Source of the DNA: CAG-791 sp045117315
Lineage (GTDB): Bacteria; Bacillota; Clostridia; Lachnospirales; Lachnospiraceae
NCBI GenBank assembly: GCA_045117315.1
Contig: JBGUNJ010000219.1
Span: 1-58,726, forward strand
Length of the DNA stretch: 58,726 bases
Direction of reading: 5' to 3'
The first letter of the stretch is position 1. Every line of letters begins with the position of its first letter. Below, one piece after another: positions 50,301-57,365 of the stretch. Under the pieces are notes generated by a model. It ran no database searches. It was not told where the DNA came from and saw only the letters and a list, made by a program, of their open reading frames with translations. The position numbers and the translations under genes are program-made.

Positions 50301-52279
50301 CAGGCAGCCTTTCCTTTACCTATGATCCTCTTGGAAGAATGACTTCTTCAATTGATGCCAACGGCCAGACTTTTACATATGAGCTGGATGCGGCAGGAAG
50401 AAGAAAAGGCCTTGTCTATCCCGATGGAACAAGTCTCCGCCTTGACTATAATGAAAAAGGCCAGCTCTGTGAGATGACTTCACGTGGATTCTCCACAGGT
50501 TATCGCTATGATGCATACGGGCGGATTTCCGGTAAAGTAATATCCATAGCCGGAAGTGGAATGAAACCCGGAAAAACAATCACAGAGAACTTTGCTTATG
50601 CGCCTTCCGGCAAAATTTCCAGGCTGACCCAGATGGAAGGTGACGGACTTCTTTCTGATTATGCATATCGTTATGACGAAATCGGCAACATGATCCGGAA
50701 GGAGGAAACACTTTATCAGGAGGGGAACAGGGAAGAACTCGTATATTCATATGAATATGATCCGCTGAACCGCCTGAAAAATGTATCTGTAACAGACCCG
50801 CTGGGAGCCTGTGTCGCAACAGAAGAGTATGAGTACGATCGTTTTGGAAACTGCCTCCGGCAGATTAAAAACGGGATCATAACCGAAAATAAATACAATA
50901 TTGAAAACCAGCTGGTCGCGCAGAAGAGCACAGGCGAACATCCAAAGGAGATAGTCTGTTTTTATGATAAGAGCGGAAGGCTGACCCGCACAAAAGGTTC
51001 ATGGGAGTCCCTGAGGGAATATGACTCCGCAGGACATTTGAACCGGCTCAGCAAGGGATCCGGATCTCTTAACATGACAGTGAACAGCCTGGGCCACATT
51101 CTCGGGGAACACTATAAAGATGCCTGCGCCGGTCATGACACGTCCCGCAGATTCTGGATCGACTACAGTCAGGAAAGTCTGCCTGTTCTTGGCATGGCAG
51201 AAGGGGACACATGGACTGGTTTTGTCAGGGATTATTCCCTTTTGGGACGTTTTGACGGACAGAAATGGAATGCATTTCTGTGTGATGAAAAAGGAAGTGT
51301 AAACCAGGTTCTGGGTGATGGCTGCCTGCCCGGAGGGACAGGGAAGAGAATCCGTTATGATTCCTTCGGTAATATCGAAGGAGAAGACGGATGGACTTCC
51401 AATCATCCTGTCTTCGGCTATACCGGCCTGTACCGCAGTATGACAGGAGATTGCTGGAGAACCGCCAGTCGTGAATATGATCCCGGGATGGGACGTTTTC
51501 TGTCGAGGGATGATGACAGGTATCTTAAAATTGCCAGGCCGGAGACACTGAATCAGTACCAGTACTGTTTTTCAAATCCGGTAATCTGGGTAGATCCCGC
51601 GGGAACAGACTGCTATATTTTCTACAAGGCCGATTCTGCGGATTGTTCATTTAGCCAGCAGAAGCAGCTTGCAAAGCAATATGGCTATGATATTTCCCGC
51701 GTCCATATGATCCCGTTCTCGGACAGACAGTCCTTTGAAGAAGCCTGGAACGCCATGGGGACGGAAAACGGACAGAAAGTGGACATCGATACAGTGGTCA
51801 TAGAATCTCACTCCAATCCGTACGTCATCGGTGACAACCAGCATTTCCAGATGTCGACCACAGACATCCGGAGACTGCAGAACAAAGATATGGACAATCT
51901 GATTCTGGAGGGATGCAACACCGGCCATATGGATCATGTGGGTGATAATGTGGCATCAGAATTTGCCAGAAAAACCAACGGCGCTGCTGTACTGGCTGCA
52001 GATGGGACCGTATATTACGGAAAAGGTATCTTCCCGTGGTCAAAATCCTGGTATAAACCAAAAGGCGACCAGCATTTCAGAGACCATCGCCCTGAAGGAA
52101 GCAAACGGAAAGCTGACGGATGGGTTGTCTACCGGGCGGATGAGAACGGGAATATCACCACAGACAAGATAGGAAAAAAGAAGATGACAGTTACGAAGAT
52201 GCTGAAAGAGCTTAGGAAGTATCCCAAGCTTAGAGCACGCTGCGCAGCTGGTCACGGTGGTGGAGGCGGATTTAGATGA
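47351..52279 (+). CDS. RHS/YD-repeat polymorphic toxin with helical N-terminal targeting domain and caspase-like C-terminus
   Basis: 1642 residues; start GTG 47351, eight bases after GGGAGGA. Residues 1-115 are a helical bundle (FLVEPEKLRQIAADIKDIEG) like the WXG100/LXG-type leaders of type VII secretion substrates. Residues ~120-250 carry the RHS entry motif DGDPVDMTTGNY. About 1100 residues of YD repeats follow. The RHS core ends in YDPGMGRFLSRDD and NPVIWVDPAGTD. The variable C-terminal region (~1418-1642) has a candidate His/Cys dyad: VVIESHSNPYVIG (H1487) and LILEGCNTGHMDH (C1522). This resembles caspase-fold (CHAT/C80-like) peptidases. The gene is AT-richer than its neighbours, which suggests transfer. 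It overlaps the next gene by 4 bases (ATGA). Confidence 0.88.
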   Translation: MTQFLVEPEKLRQIAADIKDIEGEFLRTSGNVRTASGNLVRHSALFAQISRTLNQIADRIETDSITARQMSSALYSIASIYIQTENRLAGNTNIPEIIRESIRKTVEAIYDLLRKWKRIPGGTSSPTSSYDGDPVDMTTGNYVDDVEELKIYSPSGLEMIRHYNSLYLQPGSLGVGWTHNYEMSLQRDGDMMIVIWGNQTQESFVRESDKLYRSASDGTEYLSIEESEILLHTKGGSKYHFDPDGRLVSITHLSGIRNLFFSYEDGRLARAEDTFGNYLEYHYTREGFLESAADHTGRKVSFEYESGLLCKALAADGLETNYHYDEKGRLAEVQGPDGIIRLFNEYDDSNRVVFQKMADGSEARFEYEGQEVSFTDRNGAKTVYVHDDMGRIKEARYPAGTEFFGYDECGRRISYIDLNGNLFTRKYDADGNITEFVDGSGNISRYTYDINGNRIQSEVPDCGSSTAGYDEQGNMVSLVDSQNTKTLFTYKNGLLIRVLYANGSDVSFEYDDKGRMIAAKDERGFTQRFSYDDLGRRVLFEDGCHVKTVYTYDEADRIKTIRNGLGQEKVYHYENGRLIRVDDFDGFSESWEYDSMGQVTRHTDKEGREVSYRYDSMGNISEICFPDGGVVTRSYDLMNRLIEVKGPEDSVLRMKYDGDGNCICRDEDGHVREFTYDAMSHVSSILENKGLRKFEYDKAGRITKVLREDGEIFEYRHDSNGRVVLARKPRGLEYHYEYDVRGNLVSADNGLADKTCYEYFPNGQISRVIYQNGNTIENDYDPEGRLISETRSDGYGLRYEYDALGRKIRTTDTEGHQRTWEYDTAGNTSRAVDSLGRSTFYRYSPNGQLIYMKDPLGNETRYKYDPMDRLTAVLQANVTDEEAVRILEHTEEYQKPENKELHLTTWTRDKNGRILSRTDSFGNTGRWEYRPDGQVRKHWDEENRCTEYQYDQMERLEKVIYPDRKTAAYSYNKMGQITGVTDWTGSLSFTYDPLGRMTSSIDANGQTFTYELDAAGRRKGLVYPDGTSLRLDYNEKGQLCEMTSRGFSTGYRYDAYGRISGKVISIAGSGMKPGKTITENFAYAPSGKISRLTQMEGDGLLSDYAYRYDEIGNMIRKEETLYQEGNREELVYSYEYDPLNRLKNVSVTDPLGACVATEEYEYDRFGNCLRQIKNGIITENKYNIENQLVAQKSTGEHPKEIVCFYDKSGRLTRTKGSWESLREYDSAGHLNRLSKGSGSLNMTVNSLGHILGEHYKDACAGHDTSRRFWIDYSQESLPVLGMAEGDTWTGFVRDYSLLGRFDGQKWNAFLCDEKGSVNQVLGDGCLPGGTGKRIRYDSFGNIEGEDGWTSNHPVFGYTGLYRSMTGDCWRTASREYDPGMGRFLSRDDDRYLKIARPETLNQYQYCFSNPVIWVDPAGTDCYIFYKADSADCSFSQQKQLAKQYGYDISRVHMIPFSDRQSFEEAWNAMGTENGQKVDIDTVVIESHSNPYVIGDNQHFQMSTTDIRRLQNKDMDNLILEGCNTGHMDHVGDNVASEFARKTNGAAVLAADGTVYYGKGIFPWSKSWYKPKGDQHFRDHRPEGSKRKADGWVVYRADENGNITTDKIGKKKMTVTKMLKELRKYPKLRARCAAGHGGGGGFR

Positions 52280-52770
52280 AAACAAAGAACATCATTTCGA
52301 TTATCGCCGTTTTTATAGTGATATGCATAATTGGAGGTCTCGGTTGGAATATGTGGATCTTTGGTAAAACAGCTTCCCGTAACAAGACAAAGACGCAGGA
52401 AAACACAAATCTGACCGCATATGCGGAGGAACTGACCGGACTCGTTCTTGACGATATTTGTACAGAGGGAATCGGCGAAATCAAGACTTCCGGGAAAGAA
52501 GAAAATGCTTACATCTGTCTTTCTCTGAAGGCAGACGGGGAAGAAAAAATTCGGGAAAGATTGGAACAGAAAGGTTTAAAACCGTTTGACGGTACTTATA
52601 CGCTCCCTGGCTTTCAGGGACATGAGATCGCAAAAAAGCTCAAGAGCGAAACCATTCTGGATTGGTACACATTGTTTTTGAACGGAAACGGCGGAGCAAT
52701 GACAAGATCCGTGGAACTCTATCTGACAAAAACAGAGGACGGAAAGCTCTTCCTGTATCTGTTTGGATAA
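52276..52770 (+). CDS. Probable immunity protein of the RHS toxin
   Basis: 164 residues; ATG overlaps the toxin stop as ATGA, so translation is coupled. It has one N-terminal membrane helix (~5-27, NIISIIAVFIVICIIGGLGW), then a soluble domain of ~130 residues with alternating strands and charged helices (AYAEELTGLVLDDICTEG, YICLSLKADGEEKIRERLEQ, LDWYTLFLNGNGG). I recognise no family. Position directly after a polymorphic toxin, small size and co-transcription are the reasons to call it immunity. The membrane anchor suggests protection at the cell surface or inner membrane face. A lipoprotein or chaperone role cannot be excluded. Confidence 0.6.
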   Translation: MKTKNIISIIAVFIVICIIGGLGWNMWIFGKTASRNKTKTQENTNLTAYAEELTGLVLDDICTEGIGEIKTSGKEENAYICLSLKADGEEKIRERLEQKGLKPFDGTYTLPGFQGHEIAKKLKSETILDWYTLFLNGNGGAMTRSVELYLTKTEDGKLFLYLFG

Positions 52771-52783
52771 GTACAGTCATATT

Positions 52784-52830
52784 TATTCTTCATCGCGCAA
52801 TACCCGTGACTTCAGTCATGGGATACGCGG
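52784..52830 (-). repeat. Palindromic repeat (IS200/IS605-end-like), copy 2
   Basis: It contains TTCTTCATCGCGCAATACCC, then the near-perfect palindrome CCCGTGACTTCAGTCATGGG (52803-52822), then ATACGCG. It matches the copies at 55065 and 57249 in the opposite orientation. It lies just after the immunity gene, at the right edge of the AT-rich locus. Confidence 0.75.
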
Positions 52831-52893
52831 ACAACAGCGCCGTTTTTTGTAACCAGCAGCCCAAAGAGAGCCTAAAGAGTCGCTCGTAACTTG

Positions 52894-52922
52894 TTGTTTT
52901 TTTCCCCGGATTCAACTATAAT
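52894..52922 (+). promoter_or_regulatory. Sigma-A promoter of the P-loop gene
   Basis: TTGTTT (52894-52899), a 17-base spacer and a perfect TATAAT (52917-52922), about 97 bases before the ATG at 53019. Confidence 0.65.
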
Positions 52923-53018
52923 TGTTTTAAGAAACAAACCGGTTTTGGTTTTCACCGGGTGCCGGGTTCCGGTACTGCGGCGAAGTTACAAGCATACATA
53001 ATTAGGAGGTATCGTCTA

Positions 53019-53438
53019 ATGGTTCATTTGGTTACTGGTAACAAAGGCAAAGGTAAGACAACATGGATGCTGAATAAAGCAAACAGCGCGATCAAGAGTG
53101 TTCTGGGCAGTATCTGCTACCTTGACAAAAGCTCGCAGCATATGTATGAACTCAACAACAGGATCCGCCTCGTTGTCGTTCCTGATTACAAAATTGAAAA
53201 CTGTGATCAGTTCCTTGGTTTTGTTAGCGGTATCATTTCACAGGATCACGATCTCGAACAGATGTATATTGATGGTTTTCTCAGGATTGTGCGTATTGAG
53301 GGCGAAGATCTCATTCATTCCATCCGCAAGCTTCAGAGCATCAGCAAGGATTCCGGCGTTGACATCTTTGTGAGTATTTCTATCGACGCAGATGATATTC
53401 CGGATGAATTCAAAGACTGCATCGAAGTTGCTCTTTAA
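53019..53438 (+). CDS. Small P-loop NTPase-like protein, function unknown
   Basis: 139 residues from ATG 53019, with AGGAGG at normal spacing; an in-frame start at 52959 has none. MVHLVTGNKGKGKTTWMLNK is a clean Walker A motif at the very N-terminus. A Walker B-like strand may be DGFLRIVRIEG or VDIFVSISID, but it is not certain. The rest is short alternating strands and helices. Similar genes sit at the head of the HlyD-yggS-sepF cluster in related clostridia and are often mislabelled twitching-motility protein. Its own promoter lies upstream and a terminator follows, so it is probably transcribed alone. Confidence 0.75.
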   Translation: MVHLVTGNKGKGKTTWMLNKANSAIKSVLGSICYLDKSSQHMYELNNRIRLVVVPDYKIENCDQFLGFVSGIISQDHDLEQMYIDGFLRIVRIEGEDLIHSIRKLQSISKDSGVDIFVSISIDADDIPDEFKDCIEVAL

Positions 53439-53474
53439 TGAATCTGAGCACGTATTGAAATGTAAGAATTGAGA

Positions 53475-53517
53475 AAAAACGGGCAGGGGCAGTAACAGTC
53501 GTCCCTGCCTGCTTTTA
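53475..53517 (+). terminator. Intrinsic terminator
   Basis: An A-run then GGCAGGG (53482-53488) pairs with CCCTGCC (53503-53509), followed by TGCTTTTA. It ends the P-loop gene transcript. Confidence 0.65.
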
Positions 53518-53569
53518 TGGCACAGTGCCCTTTAAATATGTTTCTGAACGCGAGGTCATAGCCACATAA

Positions 53570-54955
53570 ATGAAAAAAAGAATGCGCTGGCGGCTGAAAC
53601 GCCCCAAAATATCGATGCACATAGACATCGGTATGTTGATATTTTTTATCATTCTGATCTATATACTCTTCAGCGTGGTATCCTATGTCACCTCCGACAA
53701 GACAGAAGTCTACGAAGTCCGCATGGGTACCCTTTCCTACAATGAAAGCTACAGGGGGATCGCTCTGCGCCAGGAGTCCCTGGTCAAGAGTGCCTATTCC
53801 GGAAAAGTAAATTACTATAACAGGGAAGGAGACCGTGTAAAAGTTGGAGGACTGGCCTATTCGGTGGACGAAAAAGGTGAGCTGGCCGATTACGCGGACT
53901 CGGACCAGCTGGCAAAGGATTATTACACAGACAAGGATCTGAATCTCTTCCGAAATCAGGTGATCAGCTTTGTCTCTGATTTTGACCCTTCCAGATTCTT
54001 TACGGTATATGATTTTAAGAGCGCCTCGGCCAGTCAGGCCCAGAAGATCAGCAACCGGGCTGTCCTCTCCGGCATCAAAGACCTGAAATTGACGACCCTC
54101 CGCACAGTAAAAGCCAAAGAGACCGGTTCGATCGTCTATTCCTATGACAATTACAACGGGATGACCTTCAAGTCGCTCTCCGCCAAAGATTTCGACAGTT
54201 CCGCCTGCAAAAAGGCCCAGCTCCGGGACGGCGCCAAAATATCAGCCGGCAAGCCTGCCTATCGAATAGTCACGGATGAAAACTGGTCGGTCGCGATCAA
54301 GGTCACCAACCCCGCTTCCGCGAAACGCCTGATGAAAGAAGACTTTGTCGAAGTCCGATTCCTGAAAAATGACCACACCTCCTGGGCAGCCGTCGAGGGG
54401 CGTAAGGACAGAGACGGAAACTGGCTCATCAATCTGTCATTTTCCAATTCTATGGAAAATTTCTGCATGGACCGCTTCGTGGACGTCGAAATTCTCTTCA
54501 ATGAGAAAAAGGGCCTGAAGGTGCCTGTCTCTTCCATCACGGAAGGAGAGTTCTTCGTTGTTCCCAAAGACTACGTCACCAAAGGCACCAACAACCAGCA
54601 GGGCGTCCTTATCCGATATTACACAGACGCCGGAAATGCAGGGAGCAGCGGAACACAGTTTGTTCCCACACTCCCCTACAGCGAGACCGAAAAGTCCTAT
54701 TACCTCGACAACTCGGTCCTGAAGGAGGGCATGATCCTTGAAAAGAAAGATTCACAGGATCAATACACTCTGAGCAAAAAAAAGACACTGAGCGGGGTAT
54801 ACTATATCAATAAAGGATATCCCGATTTCAGACAGGTCACTGTCAATATGCAGGACGATGAATACGCGATTGTAGAGCCAAATGAACTGTACGGCCTGCA
54901 GGAATATGACTATATTGTCCTGCACGCCGATTCTGTCAGTTTCAATAATTATTGA
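53570..54955 (+). CDS. HlyD-like membrane-anchored protein of the sepF cluster
   Basis: 461 residues. A basic N-terminus and one transmembrane helix (~20-42, IDIGMLIFFIILIYILFSVV) are followed by an extracytoplasmic region. There the lipoyl/barrel-sandwich signature of membrane-fusion proteins appears early (SYRGIALRQESLVKSAYSGK then REGDRVKVGG). No partner ABC or RND pump lies beside it. Such proteins are regularly found upstream of yggS-sepF in Lachnospiraceae-like genomes, so a role in envelope or division is inferred from context only. The start ATG is preceded by GCGAGGTCATAGCCACATAA, a motif shared with the sepF and mutL leaders. Confidence 0.75.
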   Translation: MKKRMRWRLKRPKISMHIDIGMLIFFIILIYILFSVVSYVTSDKTEVYEVRMGTLSYNESYRGIALRQESLVKSAYSGKVNYYNREGDRVKVGGLAYSVDEKGELADYADSDQLAKDYYTDKDLNLFRNQVISFVSDFDPSRFFTVYDFKSASASQAQKISNRAVLSGIKDLKLTTLRTVKAKETGSIVYSYDNYNGMTFKSLSAKDFDSSACKKAQLRDGAKISAGKPAYRIVTDENWSVAIKVTNPASAKRLMKEDFVEVRFLKNDHTSWAAVEGRKDRDGNWLINLSFSNSMENFCMDRFVDVEILFNEKKGLKVPVSSITEGEFFVVPKDYVTKGTNNQQGVLIRYYTDAGNAGSSGTQFVPTLPYSETEKSYYLDNSVLKEGMILEKKDSQDQYTLSKKKTLSGVYYINKGYPDFRQVTVNMQDDEYAIVEPNELYGLQEYDYIVLHADSVSFNNY

Positions 54956-55064
54956 GTGATCAAAGCAGCGCGCAGCTTTAATCATATGTAGTTTTATCAC
55001 ACGGCCATGGAGATGAAGTCCGGCAAATGCGCGATGAAGTGAGTTTCCGTCGAAGACTTTTGCC

Positions 55065-55111
55065 CGCGTATCCCACAACTGAAGTCACGGGTATTGCTCG
55101 ATGAAGAATAA
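55065..55111 (+). repeat. Palindromic repeat (IS200/IS605-end-like), copy 3
   Basis: CGCGTATCCCACAACTGAAGT, then CACGGGTATTGCTCGATGAA and GAATAA. The central CCCA..ACTGAAGTCACGGG can fold into a hairpin. It ends 17 bases before the yggS start. Confidence 0.8.
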
Positions 55112-55128
55112 AAGGAGTACCGAAAAAC

Positions 55129-55821
55129 ATGATTGCTGATAATATCCGTTCCGTCGAGGAGCGTATTGCGGCAGCCTGCGAAAGAGCAGGCCGCCCCCGT
55201 GAAGATGTCACTCTGATCTGTGTCACCAAGACCAAGCCTGTAGAAGACCTGCGTCAGGCCTACGATGCGGGACAGCGTGTTTTTGGTGAGAACCGGGTTC
55301 AGGAGATCATCGAAAAGTTTCCGCAGCTGCCGGAAGATATCCAGTGGCATATGATCGGACATCTGCAGAGAAACAAAGCCAAGTACCTCATGGACAGGGC
55401 GGTCATGATCCACAGTGTAGACAGCGCAGCCCTGGCTCAGACGATCAGTAAGGAAGCTGTAAAAGCAGGACGCGTTATGGATATTCTGCTGGAAGTCAAC
55501 GCTGCAGGAGAGGAGAGCAAGTTCGGCCTTTCCTACGACGGGGTGCTGCCTCTGATCCGGGAGATCGCGCCTCTGCCCGGAATCCATATCTGCGGGCTTA
55601 TGACTGTGCCTCCCTACACCGAAGATCCCGAGACCAGCCGCATCTATTTTAAAAAACTACGGGAATTATCTGTTGACATTGCCCGCCAATCCATTGATAA
55701 TGTGTCTATGCATACCCTTTCCATGGGAATGACCGGAGATTTTGAGGTTGCCATCGAAGAGGGTGCCACCCATATACGTGTCGGTACAGCGATTTTCGGA
55801 GCACGTAATTACGATATTTGA
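55129..55821 (+). CDS. YggS-family PLP homeostasis protein
   Basis: 230 residues; ATG preceded by AAGGAG within the tail of the palindromic repeat. This is a single-domain fold-type-III PLP-binding protein with no known enzymatic reaction; homologues balance PLP and amino-acid pools. The PLP lysine is K34 in LICVTKTKPVEDL. Further conserved blocks are FGENRVQEIIEK, WHMIGHLQRNKAKYL, LLEVNAAGEESKFGL and HTLSMGMTGDFEVAIEEGAT. It is just before sepF, as in many Firmicutes. Confidence 0.95.
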   Translation: MIADNIRSVEERIAAACERAGRPREDVTLICVTKTKPVEDLRQAYDAGQRVFGENRVQEIIEKFPQLPEDIQWHMIGHLQRNKAKYLMDRAVMIHSVDSAALAQTISKEAVKAGRVMDILLEVNAAGEESKFGLSYDGVLPLIREIAPLPGIHICGLMTVPPYTEDPETSRIYFKKLRELSVDIARQSIDNVSMHTLSMGMTGDFEVAIEEGATHIRVGTAIFGARNYDI

Positions 55822-55926
55822 TCAATATCCGTCTTTGCGGCCGCCTGCTCGCTGTTTATTCATACATGTTTGTGAACGCAGGGTCATAACCACAAGAATG
55901 ATCAAGAAATAACGGAGGAAATAAAT

Positions 55927-56484
55927 ATGAGTGTAATGGATAAACTCATCAATGCGATGAAGTTTAACGAAGATCCTTATGACGATGAGAACGAAGCTGA
56001 AGACACTGAGTATTATGATGAGGAACCTGAAAAAACGGATTCAGCATTTGATAAAGAGGATGAAGAAATGGCAGAAGTTGAAAACAGCTCAGCAGGCAGA
56101 AATCCCCGCAGACGCAATGTTCAGGAGCGTGAGAGTGCTCCTTCACAGAGACCTTCCGTAAAGCGTCAGTATTCAGAATCAGGCATGGAAGTATGTATCG
56201 TCAAACCCACTTCCGTCAATGACGCCCGCGATGTGACAGATCTGATTCTGTCCGGAAGCACCGTCGTCCTGAACCTTGAAGGCCTCGATGTCGAAATCGC
56301 GCAGCGCATTATCGATTTTACCTCCGGATCCTGCTATGCGGTTCAAGGCAACGTGATGAAGATTTCCCACTATATCTTTGTCATCACGCCTTCGACCGTA
56401 GATATCAGCGGCGATATCTCCAATCCCGCAGGAGCGGATCAGGACGGCAGCGCAGCACTTGACATGCCTTTTACCGGCCTGTGA
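55927..56484 (+). CDS. sepF: Cell division protein SepF
   Basis: 185 residues; ATG with CGGAGG nine bases upstream. It is an FtsZ-binding protein that tethers and aligns the Z ring at the membrane. The N-terminal amphipathic helix (MDKLINAMKFN) is the expected membrane anchor. A long acidic linker (about residues 15-60) and a basic patch (RNPRRRNVQERES) follow. The conserved core runs ~85-165 (CIVKPTSVNDARDVTDLILS, VVLNLEGLDVEIAQRIIDF, GNVMKISHYIFVITPSTVDI). A four-codon frame (ATG ATC AAG AAA TAA at 55898-55912) sits just ahead in the leader. Confidence 0.95.
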   Translation: MSVMDKLINAMKFNEDPYDDENEAEDTEYYDEEPEKTDSAFDKEDEEMAEVENSSAGRNPRRRNVQERESAPSQRPSVKRQYSESGMEVCIVKPTSVNDARDVTDLILSGSTVVLNLEGLDVEIAQRIIDFTSGSCYAVQGNVMKISHYIFVITPSTVDISGDISNPAGADQDGSAALDMPFTGL

Positions 56485-56596
56485 TCACCCGCGGACAAAT
56501 GAACTACGGCCATTAAATATCGCGATTATTGCCAGTCCGGACGCCGCACTGCAGCGTTCCTCCCTGGCATATTCTCATGACATTTTATGAGAATCT

Positions 56597-56625
56597 GTGC
56601 CATGGCTGCATCAGGGCCATGGCAC
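56597..56625 (+). terminator. Perfect 10-bp hairpin between sepF and lspA
   Basis: GTGCCATGGC (56597-56606) pairs with GCCATGGCAC (56616-56625), followed by TTACTTTATTATT. It could be a weak terminator or an attenuator ahead of lspA. Confidence 0.5.
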
Positions 56626-56648
56626 TTACTTTATTATTGGGTAATTTA

Positions 56649-57200
56649 ATGAATAACACAAAGAAAAACAGTACATCACCCCTGCACAGCCCTATAGCCG
56701 CCCTCCTGATCATTGCCGCCCTCATTGCTTTCGATCAACTGACAAAGGTGATCGCGGTGAAAGAGCTGGGGGGCGGAAAACACATTCCCCTGATACCCGG
56801 AGTGCTGGAACTGACCCTGGTCCAGAACCGCGGAGCCGCCTTCGGCATCCTCCAGGATGCACGCATATTCTTTTTTATCATTACTGCGGCTGCTCTCTGT
56901 GTGATCGGATATTTCCTGTTTCATATTCCGGATACCCGCCATTACCTGCCTCTTCGCCTGTGCCTGTACTTCATAGCAGGCGGAGCCGCCGGCAATTTCA
57001 TCGACCGGATCGCGCTTACTTATGTGCGTGATTTTATTTATTTCTGCCTGATCGACTTCCCGGTCTTCAATGTGGCAGATATTTACATTACCTGTTCCGC
57101 TTTTGCGCTCGTGCTCCTGACCATCTTTTATTACAAAGATGACAAGGATTTTGATTTTCTCAAGAGAGAAAAAAAGGCAGAGAATGGACCGGGACTTTAA
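56649..57200 (+). CDS. lspA: Lipoprotein signal peptidase
   Basis: 183 residues from ATG 56649. No strong ribosome site is seen; earlier in-frame ATGs lie at 56619 and 56529, but homology starts after 56649. Four transmembrane helices. It cleaves prolipoprotein signal peptides after diacylglyceryl transfer, as needed for the lipobox protein DacA upstream. The two catalytic aspartates are in GNFIDRI and FNVADIYI. LVQNRGAAFGIL is the other family signature. In many relatives ylmH and divIVA lie between sepF and lspA; here they do not. Confidence 0.94.
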   Translation: MNNTKKNSTSPLHSPIAALLIIAALIAFDQLTKVIAVKELGGGKHIPLIPGVLELTLVQNRGAAFGILQDARIFFFIITAAALCVIGYFLFHIPDTRHYLPLRLCLYFIAGGAAGNFIDRIALTYVRDFIYFCLIDFPVFNVADIYITCSAFALVLLTIFYYKDDKDFDFLKREKKAENGPGL

Positions 57201-57224
57201 TGATCATTTTCAATTCAGTGAATT

Positions 57225-57246
57225 CAAGACTCGCTCGCGAGTCTTG
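57225..57246. other. Perfect 9-bp hairpin next to palindromic repeat copy 4
   Basis: CAAGACTCG (57225-57233) pairs with CGAGTCTTG (57238-57246) around CTCG. No T-run follows. It directly abuts the repeat at 57249. Confidence 0.6.
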
Positions 57247-57248
57247 CG

Positions 57249-57295
57249 CGCGTATCCCACGACTGAAGTTACGGGTATTGCGCGATGAAGAATAA
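57249..57295 (+). repeat. Palindromic repeat (IS200/IS605-end-like), copy 4
   Basis: CGCGTATCCCACGACTGAAG, then TTACGGGTATTGCGCGATGA and AGAATAA. It is about 91 percent identical by eye to the copy at 55065 and inverted relative to 52784. Confidence 0.8.
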
Positions 57296-57328
57296 TCATT
57301 TTTAAAGAAATGTTATTATTCAGACAAA

Positions 57329-57343
57329 TATAATTATTATAAT
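57329..57343 (+). promoter_or_regulatory. Possible -10 region(s) before rluD
   Basis: Two TATAAT hexamers overlap in an AT-only stretch (57329-57334 and 57338-57343). No good -35 is at 16-18 bases for either, so the call is weak. Confidence 0.35.
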
Positions 57344-57365
57344 TATTTTCAAAACAGGTGATAAT

